Source of the DNA: Dactylorhiza incarnata
Taxonomy: Eukaryota; Streptophyta; Magnoliopsida; Asparagales; Orchidaceae
DNA length: 64,000 nt
Direction: 5' to 3'
Assembly (NCBI GenBank): GCA_033032865.1
Contig: JAWHQI010000016.1
Coordinates: 18,897,001-18,961,000 of the forward strand
The number at the start of each line of letters is the position of its first letter. Within the stretch, counting starts at the first letter, position 1. This document shows positions 34,431-45,373 of this stretch, piece after piece. Under the pieces are notes generated by a model. It saw nothing but the letters and a program-made list of their open reading frames with translations, was not told the origin of the DNA and did not search any database. Made by a program: the position numbers and the translations under genes.

Positions 34431-34468
34431 GGCTTTCTTACCATTGGAAAATGGGGTGTTACACGTGC

Positions 34469-35040
34469 CCAAAATGACACACCTTTTTAAGGTAACTGGC
34501 TTTGATGTGAAATACTCACTCAAGGTCGTGCACGTAAGCCACACGATCTTGCGATCGGGGTCGTGAACTCTTATTGTTCGCAAAATTAATCCATTAGCTG
34601 TGGGTATTTGAGATCTGACGGCTTGGATGCTTTCTTGAGGTTATTAGGTCGGGATTTAGTGGATTCAAAGCTCATTTTACTTAGTTCTTTCTCTCACCTA
34701 GGTTTGAGAAAGTGGAGAGATGGAAGGAAGAAGAAAAGAAAACCCTTCATTGGTGGTGCTCTAGAGCTCCAAACTTCGAGCCAAGGCCTAATTTGCGGAG
34801 AGGCATGCTATGCGTTCAACTTAATCCATCTCATTCGTCATTTCCATGGAACTGAAGCAAGCTCCATGGGTAACGATCCATCACCTCGGTCATAGGACGA
34901 TGCTTGTCCATTCCATTTTGATTTTGCTTGTTGATAAATACTTTAAGTAATTATGGATGAAATGCGAAACGATTGGTGATGATGTCTTGCAATTCTATAT
35001 CCGATGAAGACAAATGTACATTATCGTTTATAGTATATGA
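34469..35040 (+). mobile_element. LTR-like relic, right part
   Basis: Continuation of 22769-23052 beyond the solo LTR. Purine-rich leader-like text (GAAAGTGGAGAGATGGAAGG, 34710-34729) parallels 18420-18450. The right limit is arbitrary. No gene. Confidence 0.35.
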
Positions 35041-35532
35041 TATTTAAGAGAAATATCAAGGTCATATTTCCCAGGGCGCGCCGATTACTTCTACTTCGAG
35101 GAAGAAACTATTATCTTATCAACCAATATTAGTGATTTGCGTTACTTAACTAAAAAGAGAAATAAATTGCAAGATTAAGAAAAGGCTTTAGGCAATGATT
35201 AAAAGACTAGTACCCGATCTTGAATCACCTCGGCTTGAGAATAATCAAAAAGTAAATAACAAAACTCTAATTCTCTTTAAATAAACTACTTTGACCATGA
35301 AGGTTCCCGAAGCATGAGCACGCCTCTCTCGAGGAAGTGCCCAACTAAGCTTAGGAAGAAATTACCTAAATCTCGTTCTTTAATCAAATACCTAAGGCTC
35401 GCTCTACGCTATGAACCCCACTATTGGAATTGACACCAATCTGGGAGATTTACGTCATCCTTTCTCGAGGGGTGAGTGCAACTCTCGGCTAGCGGGAGCC
35501 CGACAGTGGAGTTTCTGAGTTATATCGCCAAA
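35041..35532. other. non-coding, probable 3' region of a Tat-like gypsy
   Basis: No reading frame. On the minus strand it lies downstream of the integrase fragment and the 91-bp repeats. Confidence 0.3.
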
Positions 35533-35905
35533 TCACCCTGACAGCCTCTCCAGAGATCAACCTGAACCCACCAGCTAATGAGAGCCTGGCAGCGGAATCG
35601 ATCTGGGGGCACTCCAGTACCTTATTACCTAGACAGCCTCTTCATAGTTCAACCTAAACCCACTGGCTAGTGAGAGCCTGACAGCAAAATCGATATGGGG
35701 CACTCCAGCACCTTATTACCTTGCAAGCCTCTCTAGAGATCAAACCGAACCCACCGGCTAGTGAGAGCTCAGCAGCGGAATCAATCTGGGCACTCCACCA
35801 CCATATTACCTTGCCAGCCTCTCTAGAGATCAAACTGAACCCACTGGCTAATGATAGCCCAGCAGCGGAATTGATCTGGGGCACTCCAGCACCTTGTTAC
35901 CTTGC
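35533..35905. repeat. tandem repeat, about 91-bp unit, four copies
   Basis: Each unit carries AGCCTCT, CTGAACCCAC, GAGAGCC, CAGCGGAAT and GGGGCACTCCAGCACC. Starts fall near 35541, 35633, 35724 and 35814. Tat/Ogre-type gypsy elements often carry tandem repeats between pol and the 3' LTR, which fits the integrase fragment to the right. Confidence 0.9.
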
Positions 35906-36035
35906 GTGTTCCGATCATCAAAAAAGGCAACAATTTTAACTTATAATAAATCAACATACGAATTCGAGGGTAGAAGCATTTTAAATCGCCACCGCTCCAC
36001 GTTCGGCTGAGGGGTACCCCTTACACATCCGGAAG

Positions 36036-36957
36036 GTGATACCCCCCCGACTTGACTGCTTCTTTTACAATATAAAGACCTTCCCAGTTTGGATTGAGCT
36101 ATCCCACAGTGGCTCCCCTTCCGGCCACGTCGACCTTTTTCAGGACCAAGTCCCCCTTCTCGAACTGCTTCACCCGGATGTGCTTGTCAAAGTACCGAGC
36201 CATACATCGCTTGACCTCTTCCTGTCAGATGGTCGCCAGGTCAGGGAGTTCTTCCACCAGGTCCAAGGATAGCCTCTGTTCTTCTTCATTTTCCACTCGT
36301 CATTCCTCATCTCCTTGTCCTGTTGTGACCACCCTCGGTGACTTTACCTCAAATTAAATTAGGAGGACGGCCTCAGACCCGTGGGAGAGCTTAAACGGGG
36401 TCTCCCCTGTGGCCATGTTTGGTGTGGTTCTCAAGGTCCAGAGGACCGATGATAGCTGCTCTACCGAGTTACCCCTTAGGTTTTCGACCTTCTTTTTCAA
36501 CAAGTTCACAATTATCTTGTTTGACATTTTCACCTTCCCATTGCTCCTAGAGTGATGGACCGACGCGAAGCAAAGGTCTATGCCCAGCTGGCTACTCCTC
36601 GCTGACAAACTGCGACCTATTGTCCGTGATGATGGCTAATGGAAGCCCATGCCGACAAATTATCTCCCATCATACAAAATTTCGTATTACCTGAGAGGTT
36701 ACCTTAGCCAGCGCCTTCACCTCCAGCCACTTGGAGAAATAATCGATCATCATCAGCAGGAACTTCCTTTGACCACTGGCCTGGGGAAATGGACCTACTA
36801 AGTCCAACCCTCATATCGCAAACAGCCACGGAGCCGTGATGGTCCGAAGCCTCTGGGCTGGAAGGAGTTCGAGGGGAGCATATAGCTGACACTTGGAGCA
36901 CTTCTTTGTGAACTATGTCACATCCTTGCTGAGGGTAGGCCAGAAGTAACCTTGCTT
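36036..36957 (-). pseudogene. pol: Tat-like gypsy integrase fragment
   Basis: Minus-strand frame with KKCSKCQLYA (zinc-finger end), GLDLVGPFPQASGQRKFLLMMIDYFSKW (first Asp region, 36710-36810), TDNRSQF (second Asp, usual DNG changed to DNR) and GKVKMSNKII (usual catalytic Glu is Lys), then VLWTLRTTP...TGETPFKLSHGSEAV and VKQFEKGDLVLKKV. This order and wording is that of the Tat/Ogre gypsy lineage. Several stops interrupt it. Upstream pol is missing because the chromovirus lies at 36958. Confidence 0.8.
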
Positions 36958-37537
36958 ACAAAGTCAACGTATGTGTTGATTATTTCTATGCGGTGCTTAG
37001 ATGCACCTCTGAAATATATGTTGTTATTGCTTGCTTGCAGGGAAGGAGCACCACCGCCCTGGGCATGGGGTGGGGTCGTTATATTTTTGGTCAGCTAAAG
37101 CTGACCGGTTACCTATTTTTCCCACTGCTTGGTGGATTGTGCATTACAGGTCCTGGCAAGAAGAGCATGAAATAGAAGGCTGGGACCTAGCTGCTGCGCT
37201 TTGCTAGCCCTCGAAGGCCCAAGTGTTTCATATGTTTTTACTTCATGTATTGCCGACCTGCGTGTCGATGTTTGTAAAACATGTAATAAGAGAAACACAT
37301 TTTGATGTATGGCCTTAGTGCCAAACCTTTGTATATATATCAGTCATTCCTATCCTTTGTTGTGGAGATGTTCTCTGGTTCAAGATGTAATTAATATATG
37401 CTTCCGCTTATGTGTAACCTCTGAGATGTTGTTGGTTGGGTAACTGAATAAGTAACCCTCTTGCTTGTTCGCTTAATATGACGTGGGGTCCCGGTCGGAC
37501 CTACTGTTATATACTGTGCAACGCGTGGGGTGTTACA
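36958..37537 (+). repeat. 5' LTR, 5'-truncated
   Basis: Aligns from AGTCAACGTATGTG (36960) to GGGGTGTTACA with 50160-50733, a few percent diverged. The first ~1.3 kb of the LTR is missing. Confidence 0.9.
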
Positions 37538-37540
37538 ATT

Positions 37541-37556
37541 TGGTATTAGCTACCGG
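37541..37556 (+). promoter_or_regulatory. primer-binding site of the chromovirus
   Basis: TGGTATTAGCTACCGG, three bases after the LTR end, a decayed tRNA-iMet PBS. Confidence 0.7.
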
Positions 37557-37767
37557 TCTCATTCCCTTCCGTGCGAATTCGTGGTCGAATTCCTTTAAGG
37601 GGTGGTGGGCACGTGTGTGCGTCGCTGTTTAGCTCATTTAAATAACCAGAATGTCCACTTAGGAATGCATTATATATATGTTTTAGCATGATTGTGGAAC
37701 CTGCGTGTTCCTCGCTTGCTATTTTGTTGTGCATTTAACTGCTAAATTGTGTCCGACATGATTATAG

Positions 37768-38125
37768 GTGACTAGAAGTGGTGCGGGGCTGTCCCAACCC
37801 CGACACACTACTGAGAGTAGTGCATCTGCTGAGGTGCATACGCCTCCTCCTTCAGCTAAAATGATACGGTTGATAGCTGAAGCTGTGTTTGCCATGATCA
37901 ATGCGCAACAAGGAAGGCATGTATAACCTCCTGCCTTTGGGGCGGCCCCGGTGTTGGTTGCCGCAATTGAGCATGTTGTGGAAAGACCAGTACCTGCAGC
38001 ACCGATTGAGGCATCATGAGCGATGGACCACCACTTTCAACGGTTTTTGAGTTTACACCCTCCTATGTTTGACGGGGTAGGAACGCCAACGCAAGCAGAG
38101 GATTGGCTGTCTCGGGTGAAGAGAA
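37768..38125 (+). pseudogene. gag: chromovirus gag, N-terminal part
   Basis: GTG ACT AGA AGT at 37768 stands where Del/Tekay gags begin MTRS, so the ATG has mutated to GTG. VTRSGAGLSQPRHTTE, MIRLIAEAVFAMINAQQG and HPPMFDGVGTPTQAEDWLSRV are typical of the matrix/capsid start. Two in-frame stops are seen. The copia element enters in the next codons, after GAGAA (38121-38125). Confidence 0.8.
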
Positions 38126-39262
38126 TGTTAAAATTTTTCATTTTAATCGTTTAGGAGTAAGCAGGAGTTGCATCAACTGAGTTATAGCCAAACAACCACA
38201 ATGCCACACAGCAACACAAGAAAACTTTATTGAATCACAAACTTCATTTACAATGCGAGGTATACATGGCGAGACATGATTCATAAGAATCACGAAGGAG
38301 AGAAGAACAAAACACCAAAAAACAAAACTGGCGGCTTGACAAGCAAAAACCGCACAGACCGCAGAAATCCAGAGATCGCCCGGCTTGACCTGAGACCGCG
38401 CGAACAGAAAACAGACAGGCCGCCTGCACTGCAAGACCACGACCTTAGACCACACGAATTGGAGCTTATTGTATTGAACGAAGAACAGAAGCTGTCGCTA
38501 GACCGCAGCTCAGATCGCCTAACTACTGAAGGTCGCCTGATCGCTGAGCTCGCTGCGAAAAGCACAAGAACACCATAAACCAGTTCGTAGATAGACCGCT
38601 GCTGAACTATTTATTCAAGCCGCTGGGCATCACTAAGGAAGGAGACCGCAACCTGCTGACCGCAAACAGTTCTCGTTATGAATGACGGGCCATGCACCCC
38701 TATTTATAGGCGACAAGACGGATGTCGTCACCGCCACAAAAGAGATACAATCACCACCCGCCAGATCGCCAGCGGTCTCAAAGAGCAGACCGCGCGATCA
38801 CACCACTTGGACAACCTTCCGTCCAAGACCGCAGAACAGCAGGCAGACCACTCACAAGTTGCGCGAACACAAGACCGTGCACAAGCCGCGCAGACACAGG
38901 ACACTCATTCCTTAAAATGCCAAGAGCAAACAAGGAACATCTGGCCGACTCCAGACAAGTCGCCAGATTGCCAAGTACAAACCGCCCGGTCACAGCGGTT
39001 ACACCAGAACAGACCGCCCAGTCTTCTACAAAAGAGATAGACAATCCAAGCAGAACAACCCGGAACGAGACTGCAACAACCAGGAACAAACCGGTCAACC
39101 AGCAGACCGCCAGAACAGACCGACAGAATAGACCGACAGAACAGACCGACAGAACAAACCGACAGAGCCAGACCGGCAGAGCACCAGCGCAGGCCGCGCG
39201 GTCTCTGCGGTCTCCAAAAACAGACCGCCGGCCACCTTCCACTCCACTTCAAAATTTCAACA
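38126..39262 (-). repeat. 3' LTR of the nested copia
   Basis: Plus-strand TGTTAAAATTTTTC ... AATTTCAACA, 1137 bp. Very rich in AGACCGC words. The minus strand has TATAAATA at 38701-38708. Large open frames on both strands are by-products of its low A-T stop content. Confidence 0.95.
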
Positions 39263-39276
39263 CTCCCCCTTGAAGT
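39263..39276 (-). promoter_or_regulatory. polypurine tract of the nested copia
   Basis: Minus-strand CTTCAAGGGGGAG directly before the 3' LTR. Confidence 0.8.
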
Positions 39277-40080
39277 GGGAAGTGGAAACTAGCCCGAGTA
39301 AACTACGCAACTGAGTAAACAGTCCCTTTGCCAGCGGCGTTGTGAAGATGTCTACAACATTGCCCGCACTCCAAACATGCTCGGCCATAAGAGATCCTCC
39401 CAACACCTTTTCACGAATGAAATGGTGCTCAATCTCAATATGCTTGGTCCTCGCGTGATAGACTGGATTATTAACCAGCTTGAAAGCACTCTCATTATCC
39501 CCGCGTAACATAGTGGGACCTCGAACCTCCTCATGAACGTCCTCCACCAACCTCCTGAGCCAAACGACTTCCTGAGCTGCCAAGGCCGAAGCCTTGTATT
39601 CCGCTTCTGTGGTAGATGCGGACATCGAGTCCTACTTTTTGCTGCACCAAGAAATCGCTGTGGGGCCTATCTTAAAGACAAAACCAGACGTTGATCTCCG
39701 ATCATCCACATCTCCCCCATAATCAGCATCCATGTATCCAAGCAACTCCAAGCTTGACCCTATCCTATATAGGAGACCCAAATCAGAGGTCGACTTCACA
39801 TATTTTAAAATTCCTTTTTGCCGCCAGAAGATGAGGCTTCCGTGGCACCGCCATGTACCGACTCACTTTGCCAATTGCATAAGCAATATCTGGCCTCGTG
39901 ATGGTCAAGTAGATCAAGCTCCCAACCAGAGCTCGGAACACCAACGGATCAGATAGAACTCTCCCCTCATTCTTCCGAAGTTTATGATGTTGTTCCAGAG
40001 GTATAGAGCTGCTCTTCCCTTCCTCCATGCCGAATCGTTGAACAATCCGCTCCGCATATCCAGCCTGAGAAACGAGCACT
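39270..40080 (-). pseudogene. pol: copia RNase H and end of RT
   Basis: [53 protein letters not shown] and, after two stops, [80 protein letters not shown]. This is the standard copia RNase H ending. The chain finishes with a stop close to the PPT. Confidence 0.85.
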
Positions 40081-40094
40081 CCGCTCTCCCGCCT

Positions 40095-41180
40095 CTAAAC
40101 CTCGAGTCCAAGGAAATGGTGAAGCTCACCCAGATCCTTCATCTCAAACCTGATAGCAAGCTCAGCTCTCAGCCTTGCTACTCCCTCATTTGAGTTCCCG
40201 GTGATAATCATGTCATCCACATACAGTAGAATAATAACCCGAAGCGCTGCCTCCTTCTTGACGAACAAGCTAGAATTAGAGTCTAACGCAAAGAACTCGC
40301 AGAATAGAAGATATTCTGCGATCTTTCCATACCACGCCCGAGGCGCTTGCTTCAACCCATACAGGGCTTTCTTCAGTTTGCAGACGTAGTCCGGACACTC
40401 CTCCGAGATGAAACCCGGCGGTTGGATCATGAAGATATCCTTATCAATCTCTCCGTCGAGCTGCCAAATCTCCCATCCAGTGGATGCCGCCAAGGCAATA
40501 ACAAATCGAACCGAGGTCATCTTTGCCACTGGACTAAACGTCTCATCATAATCTTCTCCATACTGCTGTCAGAACCTGCGAGCCATAAGGCGAACCTTGT
40601 ATCGCTCAATCGTGCCGTTAGCTTTCTTCTTGAGCTTATAAACCCATTTGCATGTCATAGGGGTAATGCCCTTGGGCCTGGGCACTAGAGACCAAGTCTC
40701 ATTATTCTTGAGAGCATCCATCTCCTCCTGCATAGCAATGTCCCACTGCTTCACGCCTTTGGCCTTCTCAAAGCTTGACGACTCCCTCTCATCCAAGGGA
40801 CCAGCAAAGAAACATGAGACAAAGCTTACCATGTTTCCTCCTATATAACGATCAGGTGGCTTGATAGTCCTCTTCGACCTCCTAAGAGGTTGCTCCTGAC
40901 TAACCACCTCCTCAGCTGCTTCTTCTATGTTAGCTCCTCTTCCAGACAAACTTGGAGCATCGCTCCCCCTGCTTCCAGAACCTGAAGCCTCCATCTCAGA
41001 GCTTGACACAGCTGGAGCTCCTGGTGAAACATGCAACTCCACTTGAATATTTCCCGCAGCCTTCCCTTTTTCATTAACCTTGCTCTTCGGTAGTTCAATT
41101 CCTGAACTCCCCTTGTAGGAAGTCACCTCATCGAACACCACATCCCAAGATACCACTGATCTCTGTGTCTCAGGATCCAT
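40095..41180 (-). pseudogene. pol: copia hinge and reverse transcriptase
   Basis: SVVSWDVVFDE, an acidic Ser/Pro-rich hinge, RRSKRTIKPPDRYIG, WDIAMQEEMDALKNNETWSLV, KWVYKLKKKANGTIERYKVRL, a stop near 40569, then FSPVAKMTSVRFVIALAAS, WQLDGEIDKDIFM, YGLKQAPRAWYGKI and the catalytic YVDDMIITGN (about 40205-40235), and ELHHFLGLEV. Relative to the family the segment after WQLD lacks seven residues (VK.AFLN), a 21-bp in-frame deletion in the conserved RT core. Confidence 0.9.
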
Positions 41181-41210
41181 GCATCTCCACCCTTTCTTCC
41201 GCTCATCATA

Positions 41211-42321
41211 TCAAACAAAGACTAGCTTCCTTGCTTTCGCATCTAGCTTTGTTCGAAGAGCATCAGGAATATGCACATAACAGGTTGACCCGAACACCCA
41301 AAGGTGTGCAACACTCGACTTCTCCTTGAACATCAGTTCGTGAGGGGTCTTCATGTTGATAGGACTTAGAGGCATTCTGTTGATGACGTACGCTGCACAA
41401 GACATTCCCTCCGCCCAGAAGGACTTTGGGATACTCTTGGCATGAAGCTAGCATTTGCAGGTTTCCGTCAGATGATGGATCTTCCGCTCTGCAACGCCAT
41501 TTTGCTGTGGAGTATGGGCATAAGTGAGCTCTCTCCGAACGCCGTGCTTCCTGCAAAATCTTGAGCTCACCAGAGGTGAACTCCCCCCCATTGTCAGTTC
41601 TCAATTTTTTCACCCGCAGGCCTAACCGACCTTCCACCACCTCCTTGAACTCCACGAACTTCACAAAAGCTTCCGACTTCTCTTTCAGAAAATACACCCA
41701 GACATATCTGGTGTAATCGTCAATCAACACCAACATATATCTGTTGCCTCCAAGTCTTGGGGTGGCAGTCGGTCCCATCAAATCACCGTGAATGCACTCC
41801 AACGACGCTTTGCATCTTGTTTGCGATTTATCAAATGGAAGTTGATGAGACTTACCAAACTGACATCCCGCACAAACATGACCATCTCCATAGGAGGACA
41901 AGCTAGGCAAGCCCTTGACAAGGCCCCTTACCGCCATAGCCTTCAATTTGTCCATGCCTACATGGCCCAACCTTTCATGCCAAATAGCTGCGCTATCATT
42001 GGTCTTCATTTTATCAACATAGGTACTTGTCGATAACACGAACAAGTCCTTTACCCTCTTTCCAACATGAATAACATCTCCTTTTATCTCCGGTTGAGTT
42101 TTAAGAAACTTCACTTCTGTTGGGCCAAACAGAACGTGATAACCGGCATCGACCGCATTGGTTACAGAGAAGAGATTCTTCTTCATACCCGGCACGTGAT
42201 AAACACTCCTTATGGTGAGTGGACCCTTATCACTGCTCAGAGAGACAACACCTTCTTGTTCTACTGCATGAACAGAATTATCAGCTGTAATGATTGCATC
42301 GTTACCTGAGTAAGGTTCCAA
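41211..42321 (-). pseudogene. pol: copia pre-integrase and integrase
   Basis: VYHVPGMKKNLFSVTNAVDAG (end of protease), AAIWHERLGHVGMDKLKAM ... CAGCQFGKSHQLPF (HHCC), core LVLIDDYTRYVWVYFLKEKSE (Asp) and LRTDNGGEFTSGE (Asp), then a frameshift near 41560 after which PQQNG-ER appears in another frame. The last part, MSCAAYVINRMPLSPINMKTPHELMF, is in the frame at 41405. Confidence 0.9.
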
Positions 42322-42731
42322 AGAAGAGCACTTTGCTCATCCCCGGTGAGGTGATGCCCACACCCTGAATCCACGACCCAATCCTCTTCAAAGTTGATGG
42401 CAGCCAAGGCCTTAATGGGCATCGCCGTCATATTAGCCGCAAAGGCTCCTCCCCATCCAGCTTCATCAGACTTTGGCTTCTCCTTCTCCGCTGCATGTCC
42501 CGGCTGAAGATTAACCCGACAATCCTTCTTGAAGTGGCCGGTCTTATTGCACCTGAAGCACCTTGGTCCCTCTCCCTTCTTCTTCCCATCAGACTTAGAA
42601 GCATAACTCCTATCCTGCTGACCTGAAGTAGAGGGTCCATCATGACCTGGCTTCTTCTTCTCCCATTTCTTCTTCTTCTTCCCAGAGGATAACACATCAC
42701 TATCTCCCCCAGAGATAGAAGTCCCCGCCAT
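42261..42731 (-). pseudogene. gag: copia nucleocapsid and protease start
   Basis: A Lys/Gly/Ser-rich segment, an intact zinc knuckle CFRCNKTGHFKKDC (about 42521-42562), AAFAANMTAMPI, and the protease active site VVDSGCGHHLTGDE. A frame change near 42310 separates the rest of the protease. Confidence 0.9.
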
Positions 42732-43322
42732 CTATCTTGCCAAACTTTCTTGTGAAGCAAGCAAGTTCTCCAGCTCCAACAGAGATGGTTGATTTGCCCA
42801 ACCCTGAACTGATGTCACAAAGGCAAGAAACTCCTTCCGCAACCCGCGGATGATATGCCTCTTCAGTTTTGCCTCCGAGATAGGCTCATCAATGTCCAAT
42901 GCAGAAATCTATGCTGTGAGGTTCTTCATCTTAAGAAAGAAGGTAGAGATAGAAAGATCACCTTGAGAGGCCTTCGCCAACTCATTTTCAAGATACTGTA
43001 GTCAAGCTACATTCTTCTTATTGAACATCCCATCCAAGGACGTCCAAATCTCTGCAGCAGATTTACATCCAATGATGTGATCAAATAGCTCTGGTGAGAT
43101 AGCCCTCTTGAGTGTGAACTCTGCCTTTGCATTAGTCCTCCTCCAAAGTCTCACCTCTGCCATATTATCTACTGCTACAAACACTTCTTGTGTGTCTTCT
43201 CCTCCAACTATCTCCCATAGATCCTCGCCAAGTAAGTAACTCTCCATACACGACCTCCACTTCTTATAGTTAGTCGATGTGAGAAGTTCAATACCAAGCC
43301 CTCTTGCGTATCCACCTTCCAT
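42732..43322 (-). pseudogene. gag: copia gag, capsid part
   Basis: Starts MEGGYARGLGIELLTSTNYKKW at 43322, close to the PBS. Retrotran_gag_2/UBN2 features: WRSCMESYLLGEDLWEIV, LWRRTNAKAEFTLKRAIS, AAEIWTSLDGMFNKKN. A CGA-to-TGA-type stop at about 43003 and another at about 42912 interrupt it. LKRHIIRGLRKEFLAFVTSVQGW follows in the same frame. Confidence 0.85.
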
Positions 43323-43399
43323 GGCAATCTATGTGGTCTCTTCTTCACAAAGATGATGGAAACTCAAGTTGATCACTGCTTATCCACTCCAACAACCTA

Positions 43400-43410
43400 C
43401 CTCTGATACC
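43400..43410 (-). promoter_or_regulatory. primer-binding site of the nested copia
   Basis: Minus-strand TGGTATCAGAGGT just inside the 5' LTR. Confidence 0.85.
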
Positions 43411-43411
43411 A

Positions 43412-44513
43412 TGTTAAATTTTTTTATTTGAATCGTTTAGGAGTAAGCAGGAGTTGCATCAACTGAGTTATAGCCAAACAACCACAATGCCACACAGCAA
43501 CACAAGAAAACTTTACTGAATCACAAACTTCATTTACAGTGCGAGGTATACATGGCGAGACATGATTCATAAGAATTACGAAGGAGAGAAGAACAAAACA
43601 CCAAAAAACAAAACTGGCGGCTTGCAAGCAGAGACCGCACAGACCGCAGAAATCCAGAGATCACCCGGCTTGACCTGAGACCGTGCAAACAGAAAATAGA
43701 TAGGCTGCCTGCACTGCGAGACCGCCACCTCAGACTGCACGAAATGGAGCTTATTGTATTGAACAAAGAACAGAAGCTTTCGCCAGACCGCAACTCAGAT
43801 CGCCCAACCGCTGAAGGTCGCCTGATCACTGAGCTCGATGCGAACAACACAAGAACACCGTAAACCAGTTCGCAGACAGACCGCTGCCGAACTATTTATT
43901 CAAGACGCTAGGAATCACCAAGGAAGGAGACCGCAACCTCCTGACCGCAAACAGTTCTCGTTATGAATGACAGGCCATGCACCCTTATTTATGGGCGACA
44001 AGACGGATGTCGTCACCGCCACAAAAGAGATATAATCACCACCCGCCAGCGGTCTCAAAGATTAGACCGCGCGATCACACCAATTGGACAACCTTCCGTC
44101 CAAGACCGCAGAACAGCAGGCAGACCGCGCACAAGTCGTGCGAACACAAGACCGCGCACAAGCCGCGCAGACACAGGACACTCCTTCCTTAAAACGCCAA
44201 GAGCAAACAAGGAACATCTGGCCGACTCCAGACAAGTCGCCAGATCGTCAAGCACAAACCGCCCGGTCACAGCGGTTACACCAGAACAGACCGCCCGGTC
44301 TTCTACAAAGGAGATAGACAATCCAAGCAGAACAACCTGGGATGAGACCGCAACAACCAGGAACAAACCGATCAACCAGCAGACCTCCAGAACAGACTGG
44401 AAGAACAGACCGACAGAGCCAGACCGGCAGAGCACCAGCGCAGGCCGCGCGGTCTCTGCGGTCTCCAAAAATAGACCGCCGGCCACCTTTCACTCCACTT
44501 CAAAATTTCAACA
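43412..44513 (-). repeat. 5' LTR of the nested copia
   Basis: TGTTAAATTTTT ... AATTTCAACA, 1102 bp, aligned throughout with 38126-39262. Confidence 0.95.
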
Positions 44514-45292
44514 GAGAACCCTAACAGCTAAAGAGACGGAGGAAAGGAAAAAGGTGACCCTAGGTACCTATCTATTGGATGGAGAGGCTAAGATGTGGCT
44601 GGAAAGATTGGAAAGGCATCAGTATGCCGACAGGCAACTGACAGACATTTTGATGGAAGAATTCTCGAGAGTATTTTTGGTAAGGTATCTCCCTTCTGCT
44701 CAACGCACTGAAATGGAGAACCAATTTCAAAGGTTAACTCAAGGGGATAAGATGGTGGATGAATACCTCCATGAGTTTACACGACTTGGAAGGTATGCAG
44801 GCTCTTCCTTTGATGATGAAGAGCGAAAGACCAACCAGTTTTATGAAGGTCCGTGCGATGATTTGCGGCTTCTTCTGTCAGGCCCGATGAAGCAAGGCTT
44901 TCTGACGTTGGTGGATACCACCAGATTCCTTGAGAAGGATATGAAGAGGGTCCAAGCTAACAAGGATCGCGCGGTGGCAATGACGAAGTTTTAAGTACCA
45001 AGCTTTGTAAAGTCTGGGTCCCGACGATTCCCAAAGAGGTCCAGGTTTTCAGAACCGGCTTCCTCTTCTGCTTCAGGAGTGACTACTGGACGAGGTCCAG
45101 TCACATGTTATAATTATGGCAAGGTGGTCCACTTTGCTCGGGACTATCGCGATGGCAAAAAGGTTGTTGCGGCTTATGCAGGAGAGAAAGGGAAAGCAGT
45201 GGAGTCGTCTGCATCCCACTACACTCCAGCTCAACCGCGGGTATATAATATTGGCCAGCAAGAGGCCATTAAGCAATTCGATGTCGTGACAA
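44514..45292 (+). pseudogene. gag: chromovirus gag, C-terminal part
   Basis: Resumes in the same phase as the N-terminal part once the insertion and one TSD copy are set aside. Capsid core GTYLLDGEAKMWLERL, FLVRYLPSAQRTEMENQF, DKMVDEYLHEFTRLGRYAG and DTTRFLEKDMKRVQ (Retrotrans_gag). A stop follows ...AMTKF (44994). The zinc knuckle at 45106-45147 reads CYNYGKVVHFARDY, with the second and last Cys both changed to Tyr. The 343-codon open frame beginning at 43963 is a chance read-through from the copia LTR into this gag. Confidence 0.85.
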
Positions 45293-45373
45293 GTATGATT
45301 TAGTATATAACATTTATTTCTTTATGTATTTTATACCTTGTGTGCTATTGCTTGTATACCATATGTGTATTAG
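45293..45373 (+). other. 81-nt GT-AG intron-like insert between gag and protease
   Basis: AA|GTATGA at the left and TGTGTATTAG|GC at the right bound an 81-nt segment that is about three-quarters A+T and contains in-frame stops. The gag frame before it and the protease frame after it are in phase, and gypsy proteins of this type normally run through here without an insert. A simple AT-rich insertion is the alternative. Confidence 0.45.

Larger units (their letters stand above)
23053..34463 (-). mobile_element. solo LTR of the Tekay/Del family carrying two nested insertions
   Basis: Termini TGTAACACC and GGGGTGTTACA. TSD CATGC/CGTGC, one CpG-type mismatch. After removal of the two insertions (23127-30639 and 32016-33760, each with one TSD copy) the LTR is about 2.1 kb: segments 23053-23126, 30645-32015 and 33766-34463. 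It aligns with 19979-22459 over the U5/R side but has its own repeat cluster (GTCGACTAGACCTCTAGTCGAC type, 34175-34430) at the U3 side. Confidence 0.8.
38126..44513 (-). mobile_element. complete copia element inserted in chromovirus gag, minus strand
   Basis: LTRs 38126-39262 and 43412-44513. TSD GAGAA at 38121-38125 and 44514-44518. PBS beside 43412, PPT beside 39262. Gag, protease, integrase, reverse transcriptase and RNase H in copia order. The two LTRs differ by a modest number of substitutions and small indels, so it is younger than its host element, but every domain carries stops or frameshifts. Confidence 0.95.

Noticed and set aside
35654..35939. Frames of 72-76 codons on both strands with repeated peptides
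   Set aside because: By-products of the 91-bp tandem repeat.
38678..39273. Long overlapping frames on both strands (up to 183 codons)
   Set aside because: They lie wholly inside the LTR of the nested copia, whose AGACCGC-rich text has few stops; they have no start context or domain.
43963..44994. 343-codon open frame
   Set aside because: It starts in the copia LTR and runs across the element boundary into chromovirus gag; only the part after 44514 is real coding sequence.
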